A stretch of 64,000 nt of DNA from Methylococcaceae bacterium. Lineage in GTDB: Bacteria > Pseudomonadota > Gammaproteobacteria > Methylococcales > Methylomonadaceae. Under the pieces are notes generated by a model, which did no database searches, was not told the origin of the DNA, and saw only the letters and a list, made by a program, of their open reading frames with translations. Shown here piece by piece: positions 39,426 through 48,931 of this stretch. Each line of letters begins with the position of its first letter. Positions within the stretch are counted from its first letter, which is position 1. Both the position numbers and the translations under genes were made by a program. The stretch covers positions 1-64,000 of the forward strand of contig JAUYBL010000003.1 of the NCBI GenBank assembly GCA_030693065.1, read 5' to 3'.

Positions 39426-39539
39426 CGTGCTGGCTTGCCTTGTATTTCAGGCCAACCGGCCTGGATGCAAGGCTCCCGAACAGCGAGCGACCATAGTTCA
39501 AGGTCCTAACATTTATCCTCAATAATGGAGTTTATCGTG

Positions 39540-40592
39540 ATGCAACAACTTATTTTCGAAAAAGATAAACAACTGCCTAAACCTATGCCGGAAACACTAA
39601 AACAAGCATGGCAGGAAATGCGTACCAGCAATCCTCAGGTGAGAATCAGGGATGCAGCGGCAATTCTCGGTGTCAGCGAGGCCGAACTATTGGCAACCGA
39701 TTGCGGCGGCAGCGTGACTCGGCTGATGGGCAATTGGAGCAATCTGCTCGGCGAGCTGCGCGCATTGGGTCCGCTAATGGCGCTGACGCGTAACGATTAC
39801 GCCGTACATGAAAAGACCGGACTTTATACGACGCTTCATAAGGTGGGCGACCGGCTATTGATTTCAGGAGACAACATTAACTTATGCCTGTTGTTAAACC
39901 ATTGGTATCTGGGTTTCGCAGTGACGGAAGATACCCATGTAGGACGCCGTTATAGCTTCCAGTTTTTTGACCACAACGGTCAGGCTGTGCATAAAATCTA
40001 TCTGCCCGACCACGGTCTATTGCCGGTTTACCTCAAACTCGTCAATGCATTCCGCTCTGCCTATCAGTCCCAAGCGCAGGGCTTATCAAGATCATTACCA
40101 GTCAGTGAGCCCGATTCGGCAGACGGCGATTTACCCGAGCTGTGGCAACGCATCTTGCACTGCTGTAAGTATTCCGCAAGCGAGCGGCTGACAAGACCCG
40201 TCACAGAAATTGACCGGCTATGGTTTCAGGATTTAATGCATCAATTAGCGCAACTGACATTGCCGCTACGTCTCGTTGTAAAAAATCATGGCGCAATTCA
40301 GTTACATCATGGTGCCATTCATAACCTGAAAGTCACCGGCCCTTGGTTTAACGTGCTGGACGATGGATTCAACCTGCACTTAAACGAAACGGCGATGGTT
40401 AAATTGTCGGCGGTTAGCATGCCATACCGGGACGGATACCTTACCGGACTGGAGCTCCATGACAATCGGCAGCAAACCATTGTTGCCATTTTCGGCGGCT
40501 ACGACGAGTTGTACGGCGAAGACCCGTTGTGGCGAGACTTGGTCGAATCGCTTCCTGCCGAACAATTGGCAATAAGTAGCCGACGTGCTTGA
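39540..40592 (+). CDS. hmuS: hemin-degrading/heme-trafficking protein HmuS
   Basis: A 350-residue HemS/HmuS/ChuS-type protein with two related halves: N-terminal (RIRDAAAILGVSEAELLATD, VTRLMGNWSNLLGELRALG, LMALTRNDYAVHEKTGLY) and C-terminal (NHGAIQLHHGAIHNLKVTGP, FNVLDDGFNLHLN). Such cytoplasmic proteins bind heme after import and either degrade it or pass it on. Start at 39540 uses GGAG nine nt upstream; 39525 is an alternative. hugZ follows 67 bp later. Confidence 0.93.
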   Translation: MQQLIFEKDKQLPKPMPETLKQAWQEMRTSNPQVRIRDAAAILGVSEAELLATDCGGSVTRLMGNWSNLLGELRALGPLMALTRNDYAVHEKTGLYTTLHKVGDRLLISGDNINLCLLLNHWYLGFAVTEDTHVGRRYSFQFFDHNGQAVHKIYLPDHGLLPVYLKLVNAFRSAYQSQAQGLSRSLPVSEPDSADGDLPELWQRILHCCKYSASERLTRPVTEIDRLWFQDLMHQLAQLTLPLRLVVKNHGAIQLHHGAIHNLKVTGPWFNVLDDGFNLHLNETAMVKLSAVSMPYRDGYLTGLELHDNRQQTIVAIFGGYDELYGEDPLWRDLVESLPAEQLAISSRRA

Positions 40593-40659
40593 TGTCGGCA
40601 AAAGCGAGCCGGACCTGGCGCCACCCCCTAATAAACTAATTTTTTTTAAGGAACCCACG

Positions 40660-41208
40660 ATGAACAAATCCATAGATATTAATCAAGTCAGAGATGCCTA
40701 TTCAGCATTACAGCAAACATTCAACTCGCTGCTGATGTCCACCGTCAGCCCCGATGGCATGCCGGAGCCCAGTTATGCCGCCTATGTAAAACACCAAGGC
40801 AATTATTACGTTTATATCAGCGAATTGGCTGCACATACACGCAATCTGCAAGACAACAACCGCGCCAGTATCTTATTCATCGAAGACGAAGATAAAGCGG
40901 CCCACCTGTTCGCGCGGCAGCGGGTCACTTATCACTGTACTGCTTACGAAATCGGGCGGGAGAGTGATACTGATAGCTTTAACTACATTTTGGGTTTGTT
41001 CGAGGAAAAGTTCGGTGCCTTTATCAACCAGTTAAAGAAAATGGGCGATTTCCACCTGTATTGCCTGCACCCCTACAAGGGCAGTTTTGTTCAGGGTTTT
41101 GCGCGTGCTTTCACGATAGAAGGCGATGAACTGGAACATATCCACCACGTTAACGATACCGGTCATAAGCAGAACAAAGCCGCCGCTACCCCTGACGTAA
41201 CGGCCTAA
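40660..41208 (+). CDS. hugZ: HugZ/HutZ-family heme oxygenase
   Basis: A 182-residue split-barrel protein of the pyridoxamine-phosphate-oxidase-like HugZ/HutZ family that breaks down heme. LLMSTVSPDGMPEPSYAAYV and the ELAAHTRNLQDNNRASILFIED stretch are typical; a C-terminal His-rich EHIHHVND may supply the heme ligand. Start at ATG 40660 (MNKSIDINQVRDAYSAL) with AAGGA upstream. It ends before a hairpin at 41231-41260. Confidence 0.9.
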   Translation: MNKSIDINQVRDAYSALQQTFNSLLMSTVSPDGMPEPSYAAYVKHQGNYYVYISELAAHTRNLQDNNRASILFIEDEDKAAHLFARQRVTYHCTAYEIGRESDTDSFNYILGLFEEKFGAFINQLKKMGDFHLYCLHPYKGSFVQGFARAFTIEGDELEHIHHVNDTGHKQNKAAATPDVTA

Positions 41209-41230
41209 GCAATTGAGTTTTCATCCTGCA

Positions 41231-41260
41231 CATGTTGGCCGATTGCCACAGGCCAACATG
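41231..41260 (+). terminator. hairpin between hugZ and hmuT
   Basis: Perfect 10-bp stem CATGTTGGCC / GGCCAACATG with a 10-nt loop. No U-run follows, so it may be a weak terminator or stabilising hairpin separating hugZ from hmuT. Confidence 0.6.
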
Positions 41261-41286
41261 CACAGCAATCCATACGGACGCCAGGT

Positions 41287-42216
41287 ATGCACACCCACAT
41301 GAAACAAAATCATTTTTCTAAAGCCAGACTGGTTGTTGCGGCAGTGACGCTGCTGCAGATGGCCTTTGTTCCCTCGGTTATGTCAGCCGCCGCCGGTCAA
41401 GCGCAACCAATGTCCGGCCCGGCAAAAATAATCTCTGTGGGCGGAGCAATCACCGAAATTATTTATGCCCTGGATAGTCAGGACAATCTGGCAGGCGTCG
41501 ACACCACCAGCCTGTGGCCAGATACCGCCAAAACCCTGCCGCAAGTCGGCTATATGCGTAACTTGTCGGCAGAAGGCATCCTCTCTCTATCGCCGACGCT
41601 GTTGTTAATCAGCGCTCACGCCGGACCGCCTAAAGTTATCGAGCAGATACGCGAAGCCGGTATACCGGTCAAAACCATCGCCGAGAACTATTCCTCCGAA
41701 GGCGTACGAACTAAGGTTCTGGAAATCGCCGAACTATTGGGACGCCGCGAGCAAGGCCAACAGTTGGCGGCCAAAATTCAGGAGGATTTTCACCAGCTGG
41801 AACAATTCCGCACCCAACATCCCGCACAGCCGCGGGTGATGTTCTTTATGGCTATGTCGCAAGGCACGCCGCTAGTATCAGGATTGGATACCTCGGCAGA
41901 CGCCATGATAAAGCTGGCGGGCGGCAATAATGCGATCACTACTTATCAAGGCAATAAGCCGCTCGGCAGCGAATCGATTATTGCGGCGGCACCCGATGTA
42001 ATTTTAGTGACCGAGCTGACCTTAAATGCGGTCGGCGGGCTCGATAAATTTTATGAATTACCGGGCATCCGTTTTACGCCAGCCGGTAAAAATCGTCGGG
42101 TTATCGTAATGGATACCCTGCTTTTGCTTGGATTCGGTCCGCGTAGCGGCCAAGCTGCACTGGATTTGGCCAGGCAACTGCATGCCCAGTCCAAAATCGC
42201 CGACTCCACCCGCTAA
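41287..42216 (+). CDS. hmuT: heme ABC transporter substrate-binding protein
   Basis: A 309-residue periplasmic binding protein of the cluster 8 (heme/cobalamin/siderophore) type. An N-terminal signal (VVAAVTLLQMAFVPSVMSAA) precedes IISVGGAITEIIYALDSQDN and GVDTTSLWPDTAKTLPQVGY. It delivers heme to HmuU. The start could also be ATG 41299. The permease gene begins 4 bp after the stop. Heme rather than cobalamin is inferred from neighbours. Confidence 0.92.
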   Translation: MHTHMKQNHFSKARLVVAAVTLLQMAFVPSVMSAAAGQAQPMSGPAKIISVGGAITEIIYALDSQDNLAGVDTTSLWPDTAKTLPQVGYMRNLSAEGILSLSPTLLLISAHAGPPKVIEQIREAGIPVKTIAENYSSEGVRTKVLEIAELLGRREQGQQLAAKIQEDFHQLEQFRTQHPAQPRVMFFMAMSQGTPLVSGLDTSADAMIKLAGGNNAITTYQGNKPLGSESIIAAAPDVILVTELTLNAVGGLDKFYELPGIRFTPAGKNRRVIVMDTLLLLGFGPRSGQAALDLARQLHAQSKIADSTR

Positions 42217-42220
42217 GCTC

Positions 42221-43315
42221 ATGTCAACAAAAATCCCATACCGGCAACGGCTATTTGCCGGGCTACGCGGCAAGGCCATCGGCAGCTCCGGAATATTGCT
42301 GACATTGAGCGCCCTACTCTGCCTGAGTTGCCTAGTTTCATTGGGCAGCGGCGCAGTCAGTATTGCTCCGCAACAGGTCGCCGCCATTCTCGGCGCACTG
42401 ATCAGCATCGAATTACCCTGGTCATTCAGCCTCGAACAGCAAGCCGTGCTGGTATCAATCCGGGCACCGCGACTGGTGCTGGCACTGCTGGTCGGCAGTT
42501 CCTTGGCAATATCCGGCAGCGCCATGCAAGGCTTATTTCGCAATCCCTTGGCTGATCCGGCGTTAATCGGCATTTCCAGCGGTGCAGCGCTGGCCGCCGT
42601 CGCGGTAATTGTGCTGCATGCGGGCGTATTGGCAAGCCTCAGCGATGTGCTTGGAGCTTATCTGTTGCCTGTCGCCGCGTTTTGCGGCGGCTTTGGGGTC
42701 AGCTGGCTGGTTTACCGAATGGCTAGCGCCGGTGATCGTATCGATATAAGTTCGCTGCTGCTGGCCGGCATCGCCATAAACGCACTGGCAGGCTCCGCGA
42801 CCGGCTTGCTGGTTTACATCGCCAACGACGAGCAGTTACGCTCTCTGACCTTCTGGAGCATGGGCAGCCTAGCCGGGGCCAGCTGGTCGCAAGTGGCGCT
42901 AGGCGCGCCGTTTTTTCTGCTGAATTTGCTGTTGCTGCCGCTGCTGGCCGACGCCCTCAATGCGCTGTTGTTGGGCGAAGCGGAAGCAAGCCATCTTGGC
43001 TTTCCGGTAGAGCGCATCAAAACTGCGATCATCGTGCTGGTGGCTCTGGGTGTCGGCACATCGGTGGCGCTGGCCGGAGTTATCGGCTTTATCGGTTTGG
43101 TGGTGCCGCATTTGCTGCGCCTCAGTCTGGGGCCTGACCATCGCGGCATACTGCCCGGTTCGGCATTGTTAGGCGCATTACTATTACTATGCTCCGATTA
43201 CCTGGCGCGCAATCTGGCAGCGCCTGCCGAAGTGCCGATCGGCATCATCACGGGGGTGTTAGGTAGCCCGTTTTTTTTATGGCTGCTGTTCCGGCAAAAA
43301 ATCATGGCGCACTGA
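42221..43315 (+). CDS. hmuU: heme ABC transporter permease
   Basis: A 364-residue FecCD-family inner-membrane permease with about ten helices. Typical motifs: RAPRLVLALLVGSSLAISGSAMQGLFRNPLADPALIGISS, cut here only for identification as two halves (RAPRLVLALLVG and NPLADPALIGIS), and FIGLVVPHLLRLSLGPDHR. Start at ATG 42221, 4 bp after hmuT. It is followed by hmuV after 1 bp. Confidence 0.94.
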   Translation: MSTKIPYRQRLFAGLRGKAIGSSGILLTLSALLCLSCLVSLGSGAVSIAPQQVAAILGALISIELPWSFSLEQQAVLVSIRAPRLVLALLVGSSLAISGSAMQGLFRNPLADPALIGISSGAALAAVAVIVLHAGVLASLSDVLGAYLLPVAAFCGGFGVSWLVYRMASAGDRIDISSLLLAGIAINALAGSATGLLVYIANDEQLRSLTFWSMGSLAGASWSQVALGAPFFLLNLLLLPLLADALNALLLGEAEASHLGFPVERIKTAIIVLVALGVGTSVALAGVIGFIGLVVPHLLRLSLGPDHRGILPGSALLGALLLLCSDYLARNLAAPAEVPIGIITGVLGSPFFLWLLFRQKIMAH

Positions 43316-43316
43316 T

Positions 43317-44111
43317 ATGTTGACTGCCACAAACATCTCCGTGCGCGTCGGCGCAAAAATCTTGCTGAACGAACTGAGTCTTAAACTGCATCCCGGCGAA
43401 GTCGTCGCGGTAGTCGGCCCCAACGGTGCCGGTAAATCGACCTTGCTCAGAACACTAAGCGGCGAACTAATACCGGACAGCGGCGCAGTGCTGATGAACG
43501 GCAGGCCCTTGGTAGATTGGAATGCCCGGCAAGCGGCAAGAATGCGCGGGGTATTGCCGCAAAGCTCAGCCTTGGCGTTTCGTTTCAGCGTACTGGAAGT
43601 GGTGTTGATGGGCCGCAGCCCGCACCGCAAGACCCACAGCCACACCGACAACGAAGTCATCGCCAGGCAGGCGCTAAAACTTACCGATACCGAGGCGTTG
43701 ACCGAACGTATTTATACGACGCTGTCCGGCGGCGAACGTCAACGGGTGCAGCTTGCCAGAGTGCTGGCCCAAATATGGGAACCCTGCGAGGGGCAACACC
43801 GGTATTTACTCCTGGACGAACCGACCTCGGCGCTGGATCTGGGACATCAACACGCAGTGTTGTCTATTGCCCGGCATTTCGCCGATACCAATGCCGCCGG
43901 GGTATTGGCGATATTACACGACCTGAACTTGGCCGCGCTGTATGCAGACCGTATTGCCGTGCTGCATCGCGGCCAACTGATCGCCGTCGGCACACCCGGC
44001 CAAGTTTTGAACAGCGAACTAATCCAGCGCATTTTCGACTATCCGGTGATGATAGGCAGCCATCCGTTGTACCCGAATTGCCCATTGCTGATTCCGCATA
44101 TCAAACAATAA
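43317..44111 (+). CDS. hmuV: heme ABC transporter ATPase
   Basis: A 264-residue ATP-binding subunit with Walker A GPNGAGKST, signature LSGGERQRVQLA, Walker B YLLLDEPTSALD and H-loop ILHDLN. It powers HmuU. Its last codons (HPLYPNCPLLIPHIKQ) recur as a remnant at 47.8 kb. Its coding sequence also holds AGGCAGCCATC (44054-44064), identical to the right arm of the leader element 97 bp downstream. Confidence 0.95.
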   Translation: MLTATNISVRVGAKILLNELSLKLHPGEVVAVVGPNGAGKSTLLRTLSGELIPDSGAVLMNGRPLVDWNARQAARMRGVLPQSSALAFRFSVLEVVLMGRSPHRKTHSHTDNEVIARQALKLTDTEALTERIYTTLSGGERQRVQLARVLAQIWEPCEGQHRYLLLDEPTSALDLGHQHAVLSIARHFADTNAAGVLAILHDLNLAALYADRIAVLHRGQLIAVGTPGQVLNSELIQRIFDYPVMIGSHPLYPNCPLLIPHIKQ

Positions 44112-44125
44112 TGAACTAATAAATA

Positions 44126-44198
44126 AACCAGCCACCCAGCACTTCTAGCCAGGCAGCCATCAATTTGAATTCAATTCTAATTAAATGGGGGAGCTATG
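44126..44198 (+). promoter_or_regulatory. receptor leader element, copy B
   Basis: Arms AACCAGCCACCCAGC and GCCAGGCAGCCA (44126-44159). Loop CTTCTAGC (44142-44149) can pair with GCTA and GAAG flanking one bulged base (44193-44201), a segment containing the ATG at 44196. Pairing is weaker than in copies A and C. Confidence 0.65.
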
Positions 44199-46355
44199 AA
44201 GGTAGCCAAATACAATCGTTTAAAATTGGCAATCGTCGCTGCGTTGCTGGAACTCAATCCTGAATCTTTCGTGCATGCGGCCGACACGCCAACCGATGTC
44301 TCTGAAGCTGAACTGCCAACGGTTGAGGTAAAAGCCAATGCTGTCGTTAAATCTGATGAGGATGCTGGTTATGTCGCTCAACACAGCACTGCTGGTTCAA
44401 AAACCGACACGCCGCTGTTGGAAACACCGCAATCGATTTCTGTGGTCACCGACGATCAAATGGAAGCACAAAACGTCGGCACACTAGCCGAAGCCTTGCG
44501 CTACACGCCCGGCGTGCAAAGCGAGCCGTTCGGCTTCGAGCCGCGTATGACCCAAATCAAAATGCGCGGTTTCGATGCAGCCGAAACCGGGCTTTATCAA
44601 GATGGCCTGAAACTGGTCAACCCCGGCTTTGCGGTCAGCCACAATTTGGAACCGTTCGGCGCCGAGCGGGTGGAAGTGCCGCGCGGCCCGGCCTCTGTGC
44701 TTTACGGTCAGGCCAGCGCTGGGGGTCTGGTCAACTTTGTTTCCAAGAAACCGATCTTCGCGGATTTCGGCGGCGACATCAAATTTGAGGCCGGCAATTA
44801 CGATCGCTTGCAAGGCGAGTTGGATGTGCACGGCACGCTACGCGATAAAAAAGACCTGGCCTATCGCTTGGTGGCGCTGGGCCGCGATAGCGATACCCAG
44901 ATCGACTACATCACCGACAACCGCGTTTATGTCGCGCCGTCGTTAACCTGGAAGCCCAGCGACCGCACCACGCTGACTTTTTTGAGCCATTACCAAAAAG
45001 ACGAAACCCAGCCCTCGCAACGCTATCCCGCAGCAGGCACCCTGTTCGGCAATCCCAACGGCCAGATACCGACCAACCGCTTCACCGGCGAGCCCGGTGT
45101 GGATAAATACAACCGCGAACAATTTTCGGTGGGCTATTTGTTCGAGCACCAATTCAACGACCTGCTGACCGTGCGCCAAAATACCCGCTATTTCGATACC
45201 AAGCTGGATGTGAGCAGCGTTTACACTGCCGGACTGCAAGCCGACCAACGCACCATCAGCCGCTATTACTACGAGATCGACGCCAAGTCGCATGGTTTCA
45301 GTCTGGATAATCAGGCTCAGCTGAATTTCGCCACCGGCCCGCTGGCGCATACCCTATTGGCCGGCCTGGACTTTCAACATACCGACGCGAGCAATGAACT
45401 GCCGTTCGGCAGCGCGCCGGATTTGGATATTTTCGCTCCGGTCTACGGCGCTACGGTTGCGGCGGCATCGCCATATCAAAACGACACTTTAACTCAGGAT
45501 CAGATTGGCCTGTATCTGCAAGACCAGATCAAAATTACCGAGAAATGGCGGGCGACCTTAGGCGGCCGCTTAGACATGGCCGATAGCCAAACCACCGACA
45601 AACTAACCGGTACCACGACAAAACAACGCAATGAAGAGACCACCGGCCGCGCCGGACTGGTCTATCTGGCCGATAACGGTCTGGCGCCTTATTTCAGCTA
45701 CGCGCAATCGTTTCTGCCTGCACTGGGTAAAGACGCGTTGACCGACACCGCTTTCAAACCCGAAACCGGCGAGCAATACGAGTTCGGCGTCAAATATCAA
45801 CCGAAAAACCAGAACAGCTTCATCACGCTGGCCTATTTCGATCTGACCCGGCAAAACTTCCTGACCCTGGACCCGATTTCGTTTCTGAACGTGCAAAAAG
45901 GCGAAGCTCATTCGCGTGGCGTCGAACTGGAAGGCGTCGCCAGTTTCGAAAATGGCCTGAATCTGACCGCCAGCTACAGCTATCTGGACGCCAAAGTCAC
46001 CAAAAGCTCGTTTGCCTCGGAAGTGGGCGAACCATTGGAATACGTCCCCAACCACAAAGCCACCTTGTGGGCGGATTACACCGTACCGTCCGGCCCAGCC
46101 AAAGGCTGGGGTATCGGCGGCGGCACACGCTATATAGGTTCGTCCTACGGCAACACCTATTACGCCCGTAATACCATCGAAGTACCCAGTTACGTGCTGT
46201 TCGACACCACAGTGCATTACACCTGGAAGCAGTTCCAGCTGGCTTTCAACATGCAGAATGTACTCGACAAGGAGCATGTCGCTACCGCGTTCGGCGATTC
46301 GGCAGCATATGGGGCGAGGCGTGTCGTCACCGGTTCAATCAAGTACAGCTTTTAA
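44196..46355 (+). CDS. TonB-dependent siderophore receptor
   Basis: A 719-residue outer-membrane receptor of the FhuA-like siderophore group. A signal peptide (to VHAAD) and a TonB-box-like ELPTVEVKAN precede the plug (TPLLETPQSISVVTDDQMEA, MKMRGF-type motif as IKMRGFDAAETGLYQDGL, RGPASVLYGQASAGGLVNFV) and a barrel ending VTGSIKYSF. The precise ligand is unknown. It follows hmuTUV but belongs to the siderophore class rather than the heme class. A PepSY membrane protein follows after 23 bp. Confidence 0.92.
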   Translation: MKVAKYNRLKLAIVAALLELNPESFVHAADTPTDVSEAELPTVEVKANAVVKSDEDAGYVAQHSTAGSKTDTPLLETPQSISVVTDDQMEAQNVGTLAEALRYTPGVQSEPFGFEPRMTQIKMRGFDAAETGLYQDGLKLVNPGFAVSHNLEPFGAERVEVPRGPASVLYGQASAGGLVNFVSKKPIFADFGGDIKFEAGNYDRLQGELDVHGTLRDKKDLAYRLVALGRDSDTQIDYITDNRVYVAPSLTWKPSDRTTLTFLSHYQKDETQPSQRYPAAGTLFGNPNGQIPTNRFTGEPGVDKYNREQFSVGYLFEHQFNDLLTVRQNTRYFDTKLDVSSVYTAGLQADQRTISRYYYEIDAKSHGFSLDNQAQLNFATGPLAHTLLAGLDFQHTDASNELPFGSAPDLDIFAPVYGATVAAASPYQNDTLTQDQIGLYLQDQIKITEKWRATLGGRLDMADSQTTDKLTGTTTKQRNEETTGRAGLVYLADNGLAPYFSYAQSFLPALGKDALTDTAFKPETGEQYEFGVKYQPKNQNSFITLAYFDLTRQNFLTLDPISFLNVQKGEAHSRGVELEGVASFENGLNLTASYSYLDAKVTKSSFASEVGEPLEYVPNHKATLWADYTVPSGPAKGWGIGGGTRYIGSSYGNTYYARNTIEVPSYVLFDTTVHYTWKQFQLAFNMQNVLDKEHVATAFGDSAAYGARRVVTGSIKYSF

Positions 46356-46378
46356 TCTGTCAGGTTCGGATAGTGCCG

Positions 46379-47548
46379 ATGTTGATACGTGTTTCACTGA
46401 AATCCTGGTACCTGATCCACAAATGGACCAGCCTGATCTGCACGCTGTTCATGCTGCTGTTGTGTCTGACCGGCTTGCCGTTGATTTTTGCCGAAGAAAT
46501 CGATCAGGCACTGGGGCGTAGCGTTGAACTTCCACAACTGATGGAAACCGGCCCACGCGCCGATCTGGATGCCATCGTCGCCGATGCGCTGACGCGTAAA
46601 CCCGGCCATGTCGCGCAATTTCTGGTCGGTGATGCCGAGGAGCCCGATCTGTGGTCAGTGCGACTGGGTAAAAGCGTCGCGGCGCCCGAGGCTTCGGCAT
46701 TTTATAGTTACGATGCCCGCAACGGTGAGTTTGTCCTGGACTATCCGCTGGATGAAGGCTTTATGAATATCATCCTGCGCCTGCATGTGGATTTGTTTGC
46801 CGGCTTGCCGGGCATGTTGTTTCTGGGCGCGATGGGTGTTTTACTGATTTTGGCGCTGGTCTCCGGCACCGTGCTGTACGGCTATTACATGCGCAAACTG
46901 CAGTTCGGCACGGTGCGCCGCGAACGCTCGCCGCAGATGAAATGGCTGGATCTGCACAATCTGCTTGGCATCGTCACGCTGGTCTGGTTGTTCACTGTCG
47001 GACTGACCGGCGTTGTCAACACCTTGGCCGAGCCAATCTTTGGCCGCTGGCAAGCTACAGAACTGGCAGACATGCTGGCACCGTACCGCAAGCAAGCGCC
47101 GCTTAGCGGTACTAGTTCGGTGCAAAATGCCTGGGCTGCCGCGCAACAAACCGCCCCGAATATGAGTTTGAGCTTCATGGCCTTTCCCGGCAACGACTTC
47201 GCCGGACCGAACCAGTTTGTCGCATTCATGCAAGGCAACACGCCGCTAACTTCGAAACTGTTGTTGCCGATAGTGATCGATGCCCCATCCGGCCAGGTCA
47301 TAGCAACCCGCGAACTGCCGGTTTATGTCAGCGTGCTACTGCTATCCAAACCGCTGCATTTTGGTAACTACGGCGGCCTGCCCTTGAAAATACTCTGGGC
47401 ACTGCTGGATGGGATCAGCATCGTGGTACTGGTCAGCGGTTTATACCTTTGGCTGAAAAAACGCAAACTGTCGTTCGAAGCCAGGCTAGGTTTGTTGCGT
47501 ACCCAATCGGTAAATAAATTCCCGCTCGAACAGGCGGATTCGCGATGA
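46379..47548 (+). CDS. PepSY-associated transmembrane protein
   Basis: A 389-residue inner-membrane protein with four helices (LICTLFMLLLCLTGLPLIFA; LPGMLFLGAMGVLLILALVS; LGIVTLVWLFTVGLTGVVNT; ALLDGISIVVLVSGLYLWLK) and PepSY-type periplasmic domains, as in PiuB-like proteins of siderophore loci. Such proteins are thought to reduce or release iron from siderophores; the function is not certain. Start ATG 46379 (MLIRVSLKSWYLIHKWTS) is preferred to GTG 46373. It overlaps the next small gene by 4 bp. Confidence 0.88.
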   Translation: MLIRVSLKSWYLIHKWTSLICTLFMLLLCLTGLPLIFAEEIDQALGRSVELPQLMETGPRADLDAIVADALTRKPGHVAQFLVGDAEEPDLWSVRLGKSVAAPEASAFYSYDARNGEFVLDYPLDEGFMNIILRLHVDLFAGLPGMLFLGAMGVLLILALVSGTVLYGYYMRKLQFGTVRRERSPQMKWLDLHNLLGIVTLVWLFTVGLTGVVNTLAEPIFGRWQATELADMLAPYRKQAPLSGTSSVQNAWAAAQQTAPNMSLSFMAFPGNDFAGPNQFVAFMQGNTPLTSKLLLPIVIDAPSGQVIATRELPVYVSVLLLSKPLHFGNYGGLPLKILWALLDGISIVVLVSGLYLWLKKRKLSFEARLGLLRTQSVNKFPLEQADSR

Positions 47549-47718
47549 AAAGCACACTGGCCGGACTGCAAATTTGGGGTGCGCCAATCCTGTTAGGGTT
47601 GATCACCGCGGCCGGCCTGCTCGCCGCGCTATTGTCGGACGGCATCGGCGATATGCTGTCCTGGCTTGCTATTGCTGTGCCGGTTGCGGTCGGGATTTGG
47701 CATGGCGGTCGCCGCTGA
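47545..47718 (+). CDS. small membrane protein
   Basis: A 57-residue protein starting MKSTLAGLQIWGAPILLGL and ending GIWHGGRR. Two hydrophobic helices cover most of it. It overlaps the PepSY gene stop by ATGA, so it is translationally coupled and probably acts with it. Similar short membrane proteins often follow PepSY genes in siderophore operons. Family not identified. Confidence 0.75.
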   Translation: MKSTLAGLQIWGAPILLGLITAAGLLAALLSDGIGDMLSWLAIAVPVAVGIWHGGRR

Positions 47719-47763
47719 CAACATGGGAAATTTCAATCGAAAACTTATTTACTACGCCATTCA

Positions 47764-47800
47764 AACCAGCCGCCCAGCGACTTCATGCCCGGCAGCGCCA
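47764..47800 (+). promoter_or_regulatory. orphan receptor-leader motif
   Basis: AACCAGCCGCCCAGC, loop GACTTCAT and GCCCGGCAGC resemble the leader element, but no receptor follows and no complementary start site was found. It is fused to the hmuV remnant. Confidence 0.55.
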
Positions 47801-47867
47801 TCCCTTGTATCCGGATTGTCCGCTGATGATTCCGCGCGTGATGCGGCCGGCAGGTCCCGACGGTTGA
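47799..47867 (+). pseudogene. remnant of an hmuV C-terminus
   Basis: The last 23 codons read HPLYPDCPLMIPRVMRPAGP, closely matching the HmuV end HPLYPNCPLLIPHI. No upstream ATPase sequence remains. The join lies at GGCAGC(GC)CATC, a string shared by hmuV and the leader element, so it may be a recombination scar. Confidence 0.75.
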
Positions 47868-48018
47868 TGAGGGCGACGATAACCGGAGGCCCTGGCCTCC
47901 CAACGAGCAACCGGGCGCCGGCGAGCGGCGCCGTATTATTCAAGACCATAGGTTACATCGGCTGCCGGCGGACGGAGCGTTGCCGCCTTTAATTTTACCG
48001 ATCCAGAAGGATATTCCA

Positions 48019-48828
48019 ATGAACAAAACTTTTACCACTCCAAACGCCAAAAAACCACGCCACTCGCTAACGATGCTGAGCCGAGTGCTCATCGCCGGCG
48101 CCTGCCTGGCGGCCGCGGCACCCGGTTATGCCACATCCACCATCGCGGTCGACGAAGACGTGATGACCTCGCCGTTTTTCACCGGCAACAACCTGGTTCG
48201 AGGTTACGACGCCGATAACCGTGACGTGCATCGCGTCTCGACCGACAGTCCGTTTGGGAATGCAGGCGCCGAAACCGTGTACTTGAGTTTTGACTACGAT
48301 TTTGCCGCCAATTTTAGCGGGCCGGTAACCGCCAAATTGAACCTGCAAAGCGTTGAGGGCGGGTTTGGCGCCGACGCTTCCGCGGCAACGCCGTTTCTGG
48401 TTTCCGCGCACGCGGTCAACGCCAACCCCTTAACGGCCATCGTCGACAATACCAATCCGTCCGGCACGACCGACTGGTTGAATTTCTACAACAACCAAAT
48501 CCTGCCGGCCGATGCGGCCGCATCAACCAGCATCAACGGTTACGGTAATGTCCAATTCGACGTATCAGCTATCGTCAACGACTGGATAACGGGCGACAAT
48601 TCGACATTTGTGATTGCGTTGACCGGTAAAAACGATAGCTCGGGCAATGCTTTCTTGCATGGCTTTCTCAACAATTCGGAACATCCCGGCTCGACCTATC
48701 TCAGCGTCAGTCAGGTGCCGCTACCCGGCGGTCTGATTATGATGATTTCGGGTCTGGCGACCCTGGTGGCGGCATCGCGCAAACCCAGGAACCGTGGTTT
48801 AAAACGTTTCGAACCGCAGCAGATTTAA
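48019..48828 (+). CDS. secreted protein with PEP-CTERM-like tail
   Basis: A 269-residue protein starting MNKTFTTPNAKKPRHSLTML with a signal peptide (VLIAGACLAAAAPGYA). The middle resembles DNRLRE-like beta-sandwich modules (ETVYLSFDYDFAANFSG; YGNVQFDVSAIVNDWITGDN). The tail has VPLPGG, a hydrophobic helix and RKPRNR, typical of exosortase-sorted proteins. Start supported by AGAAGG. Function unknown. It is the first of three secreted-type genes in a row. Confidence 0.78.
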   Translation: MNKTFTTPNAKKPRHSLTMLSRVLIAGACLAAAAPGYATSTIAVDEDVMTSPFFTGNNLVRGYDADNRDVHRVSTDSPFGNAGAETVYLSFDYDFAANFSGPVTAKLNLQSVEGGFGADASAATPFLVSAHAVNANPLTAIVDNTNPSGTTDWLNFYNNQILPADAAASTSINGYGNVQFDVSAIVNDWITGDNSTFVIALTGKNDSSGNAFLHGFLNNSEHPGSTYLSVSQVPLPGGLIMMISGLATLVAASRKPRNRGLKRFEPQQI

Positions 48829-48931
48829 GGACGATGCGTTAACCAAACCGCAGGGATCGCGGTAACTGATAGGTTAACAAAGCTGCCAGGGATGGCGGCG
48901 CCTTATTTTTTTCCAATTCCGGAGCCATTTC

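Noticed and set aside
43517-44119. 200-residue open frame overlapping hmuV in another frame
   Set aside because: HmuV has all ABC motifs in its own frame; this one shows no domain.
45603-46277. 224-residue open frame antisense to the receptor at 44196
   Set aside because: Same reason: opposite frame of a well-supported gene.
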